Source of the DNA: Pleurobrachia bachei
Lineage: Eukaryota > Ctenophora > Tentaculata > Cydippida > Pleurobrachiidae
Length of the DNA stretch: 23,367 nucleotides
Direction of reading: 5' to 3'
Assembly (NCBI GenBank): GCA_000695325.1
Contig: AVPN01000495.1
Coordinates: 25,546 to 48,912, forward strand
Made by a program: the position numbers and the translations under genes
Notes under the pieces: model-generated
What the model was told of the DNA's origin: nothing
The model's input: only the letters and a program-made list of their open reading frames with translations
Database searches by the model: none
In this document: one piece after another, positions 20,199 to 23,367 of the stretch
Layout: each line of letters begins with the position of its first letter
Numbering within the stretch: position 1 is the first letter of the stretch

Positions 20199-22178
20199 CT
20201 ATCTCGGGGGCATATGGTACACGGCTCGAATCCAGTGGCGCTTGAGCTGCCAGGTGTACAGGGTGTCCTAGAAATACAATCCCCACTGGACTTAGATCCC
20301 GTACTTTCAGTCGTGTGACCCAGTGGACATTTTACACAACGATCTGCCCCTGACTCAGCCTACAAGATTGTGTTTTATGAAGGAGTATAAAAGCTAACCA
20401 TTCTATGTGTATAGGCCCAAATAACTACCGTTGTTTTGATTTGCATTCTATCGTTCTAGTGATAAAGGAGTAGAATATGTTTTGATAAAGGAATACAAAC
20501 CTGATATCTTCCAATAGCACATGGAACGCATGATTTACTGGCCAACTTGTTGTTGAAGGTACCTGGGCTACATTCTAAACACGGTCCATATCTACCGGTA
20601 GTGCTGTATCTCCCCGCAGGACATAATCCTGTAGTAAATATAAAACTGTTCGGCTGTTATATGTTATAATATTTCATATTTACTTGATCTGTAAAGACAT
20701 GCTGGCGAAAGTGCTTGAGAGCTAATCGGTATGGTGTTTATAGATCTGATCAATACGTTGGCGTTGATCTCGCTATAAAAGCTGTCAGAGTTTGTTGACT
20801 ATTAGTAAAGGGTGGGACTCTCTCACCCCTTAGTCAACAATTTAGACGTACCATCACAAGGCCCCTCCCAGTCAGTATAATCGGTGACATGTTGAGCATA
20901 GTCAGACTCGGTGAAAACTGTGAAATCGCTGTTCTCACTGAACCCTGCAGGGATAGAAATCTATTACAGTCGGACCCCGATTAATTGACATCCTCGGGGG
21001 AAGGGGTTTTGGTCACTAAATCGGGGTGGCCACTAAATCGGGGTCAAATATCGTTAATCTCCTATATCGGGGGAAATTTTTCCTGTCACTAAATCGGGTT
21101 GCCACTAAATCGGGGGGCACTAAATAGGGGTCCGACGGTTGAGACTGTAGTACAGGCGGCTAGGTTTCGCTGCCTAGGATGACACTAAATGCCTATCAAA
21201 CTACCCAAAGATTTTTAAATATGTCGAATTTGCGATACATACTTCAAAATTAGCTTTATGGCTAGATAGTGCTCAATCTATTGATAATAGAGAGCTATAG
21301 ATACGAAAGCAAAAGAAAACTAGTTTTCTTTTGCTTTCGAATTTGCGATACATATTATTCAGCAGAATCTTATTTCGAAATAGCACCCACATTCTGAAAA
21401 ATTGTCATATACCCCAGCTACATATTATTTTACCGGGGGCGCTGGTGTGAAGGACTGGATGGGTATAATTTCACCAATGTACATTACCTATAATTCCCTT
21501 CCTACAGAGAGCCCTTGCCAGCTCGCAATAACTTGTAAACGGTTCACCAGTTCCCTGGTCCGTAGTGGCACACACCGGTTTGGGGTCCGTCACATCATCA
21601 CATTTGGGACATGTCCCTATGACATTGTCATCCTGGCAGGCGCCCGAAGATGCGATAAAATCATCGACCTGTGTGTGTGTGTGATGATAGACGATTCAAA
21701 TAGTTTCGTGACATCTCAACAGTCTTAAACCTAGCATTTCTCATGAATGAAGTACTGCAGAGCTGTGGATAGATATACTGTAGACACCTAGAAATTCTCA
21801 TAAATGAAATCTGACGTAATAACGACTAAAGTCTAAGAAATTGTAAGAAATAATAAACCTGTGCTTCAAGGTTAATGGTATTGATGTCAACATCGGGTCC
21901 AGCAGTGATAATTCCAAGGTGACACAGTGCCACGAACAGGTCACACTTTGTTTGGTACGTCTGTCCGTCTATACCACACAATTCAAAATCACCTCCAGCC
22001 CATTTACTGGAAAATATGGAATGTTGCATTGTGGTGCTCCTTCATAAAACAAAATGTTACCTGCATGTTAAAATAAAGTTTTGTGAAGGAGCAACTACCT
22101 GCAAGTAGGACATTCAGCAAGAGTTGGTGTCGCGTGTAGTAGAGCACTAAGAAGCAGTAGAGAAAGGAATGGTAACAT
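20129..22178 (-). CDS. Nested gene copy 3: shortened secreted Kazal/GCC2-GCC3 protein with chimeric tail
   Basis: Exons 22099-22178 (signal peptide MLPFLSLLLLSALLHATPTLA), 21859-22006, 21488-21668, 20852-20944, 20501-20628 and 20129-20359. All phases fit, giving an uninterrupted 286-residue protein. It has a signal peptide, two Kazal-like modules and GCC2/GCC3 repeats, and lacks the FTP domain. The last exon is exon 6 cut at about 20176. It reads on through the junction into the antisense of GNL1 exon 5, adding TDKRTTRRPGYEDSK before TAG at 20129-20131. Whether a polyadenylation signal is reached is unknown. Intron 3 contains two insertions. Small coding differences from copy 1 (ASSGAC, TAGPDV, AIGRYQ) keep all cysteines I can see, which favours a real gene over decay, but expression is unproven. 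Confidence 0.6.
20967..21138. mobile_element. Pogo/Tigger-like MITE in intron 3 of nested copy 3
   Basis: The insertion begins CAGTCGGACCCCGATTAA and ends GGGGTCCGACGG, an inverted repeat. CACTAAATCGGGG-type motifs recur near both ends. TA precedes the left end after one base. It is absent from copies 1 and 2, where about 32 other bases stand instead. There is no transposase. Assignment to the pogo superfamily rests only on the terminal sequence style. Confidence 0.55.
21243..21339. mobile_element. About 97-bp insertion flanked by AATTTGCGATACATA direct repeats, with 36-bp palindrome
   Basis: Absent from copies 1 and 2. The host sequence AATTTGCGATACATA appears on both sides (about 21228 and 21340), like a long target-site duplication. 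The right end is a perfect 36-bp palindrome (21304-21339) centred on CTAG. Confidence 0.55.
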
Positions 22179-22660
22179 GTTAATTCAGAACTGGATCATT
22201 TGTAACGAGGCAGTGTGAAGAAGGAGAGCCCTTTCTAATTTCCCCCAATACCTGTCTGTAGATCTATAACCTACCCAGGTGTCCAACTATTTCACCCGCT
22301 CTAACCACGTTTACCACCACCCTCCATCACTTTTATGATTGCCGCCAACCCCCTCCCCTCCCTTCCCTTCCCCGTCCTCAACCCTTCCTAAGCCCGCCTC
22401 GCCCCCGGCCCTGGCCCCAGACACAATCAACTACTGCACACCTGACAATGATGACCCCCGCTTCAATTAGATTGCAGCCACACTCGAGAACAATCGTGTA
22501 CCATACCTTGTAAGTGGTTCTAATTCTTGGACTTCTCAATCTCATACCAAAACGTCACAAATATATAATTAAAAACGTTCCAAGGCATCACTTGCTCTCA
22601 CCTTATATTCAAAGCTAGATAACACACTAAAATTCACTAATTATAATCCATCATACCCAG

Positions 22661-23367
22661 GTCGGGCAAGTTACTACGAGCGTAACCTGGAGACGTGGAG
22701 GCAACTGTGGAGAACCCTGGAGATGAGTGACGTCATCCTATTTGTTTGTGACGTCAGATACCCCACTCTACACTTTTCACACCCCGTCTACAAGTGTGAG
22801 TAGTATTGAATCTTCCTCTTTGCAGTTGTCATGACTACATGGCTGTAATGTCGACCCGGAGAGAGCAGACAACCTCTCTGGCTCTAGCAACTACAGTTGC
22901 CATACGACTAGAGAAGAAACTTCCAGTATTATAGTTGAGTTGATAACATCAATCTCACAAAATCATTTTACAACTAACACCCCCACTCCTAGACATATCG
23001 GAGGAGCTAGAGAAGCCGGTGATCCTAGTACTAAACAAGATTGACATGGTAAACCCTGCCGTATCTGTCTCCTGGAAACGCTACTTTGAGTCCTCATACC
23101 CTGGCCTCCGTGTTGTCCTCTTCTCCTCCCGTCCTGACCGGCAAAGGGTTGTTGAGAATACTGGGAAGCGGTTGCTAAAGAGGGATATCGTTAGGAAACA
23201 GGGCTGGGCGTACGGGGCTGATAGCTTGATTCAACTTGCTAAGGTTTGGTATGAGGATAGAGTTGCTAAAGATCTGCCGACCCCAACCACAGCTGATCAG
23301 ACCCCTAACAAGGGGGGCGAGGGGGAGGAGAGTTTTGTGACCGTTGGTATGATAGGGCAGCCTAATG
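22661..23367 (+). CDS. GNL1: GNL1 exons 4-5, intact copy (runs off the window end)
   Basis: Exon 4 is 22661-22795 and exon 5 is 22993-23367, still open at the window end. It encodes YYERNLETWRQLWRTLEMSD, then VILVLNKIDMVNP (G4 motif NKID), then VVLFSSRPDRQRVVENTGKR, a variable acidic linker, and ESFVTVGMIGQPN. The last is the start of the G1/P-loop (GxPNxGKS expected next). G4 before G1 is the circular permutation that defines the YlqF/HSR1 family. Collinear with human GNL1, where SDIVLL and LVLNKVDL occupy the same places. Phase 1 entry fits exon 3 of either 5' copy or exon 4 at 19726. This is the only copy that can give a full GTPase domain. Confidence 0.9.

Noticed and set aside
20011-20286. 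Minus-strand frame MGIVFLGHPVHLAAQAP
   Set aside because: It runs in a different frame from the GCC2/GCC3 exon that spans the same bases with the family cysteine pattern.

Overview
The window looks like nuclear DNA of an animal. Genes are split into many short GT-AG exons with introns mostly of 60-900 bp, and simple repeats, minisatellites and MITE-like elements lie between and inside them. Two genes match families I know from human: SGSM3 (TBC Rab-GAP with SH3 and RUN domains) and GNL1 (circularly permuted nucleolar GTPase). The third gene joins Kazal, GCC2/GCC3 (ephrin-receptor-like) and fucolectin-type (FTP) modules. That style, with very compact introns, suggests a sponge or another early-branching marine invertebrate. 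The organism is inference; the gene families are read from the sequence.

Layout. (1) 1-6333, + strand: 14 exons of an SGSM3 orthologue whose 5' end lies before the window. Phases agree at every junction and the exons sum to 843 residues plus stop. Its introns hold a MITE (1559-2229) and a long (TTTG)n tract. (2) 6510-10862: a tandem duplication carrying GNL1 exons 1-3 twice (7255-8326 and 9688-10753), split by a spacer with an 11-bp minisatellite. (3) 11743-22178, - strand: inside the large GNL1 intron lies a secreted multidomain gene. One copy has all 12 exons (11743-17328), and two extra copies lack the 3' end (17509-19286 and 20129-22178). A 60-bp minisatellite of at least 20 units, made from one of its exon ends, and a duplicated exon sit in the full-length copy. 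(4) 19726-20198 and 22661-23367, + strand: GNL1 exons 4-5 twice. The first is cut off in exon 5; the second runs intact to the window end, just before the G1/P-loop.

How the parts relate. GNL1 is the host gene and the secreted Kazal/GCC2/FTP gene is nested antisense in its intron 3. Repeated tandem duplications, at least one with a breakpoint inside exons of both genes, multiplied pieces of each. An uninterrupted GNL1 message can still be built (exons 1-3 of either 5' copy, then 22661 onward), because all the relevant junctions are phase 1. The duplication junction at 20171-20175 gives each truncated gene a new tail made from the antisense of the other. I saw no tRNA, rRNA, CRISPR array or autonomous transposon gene.
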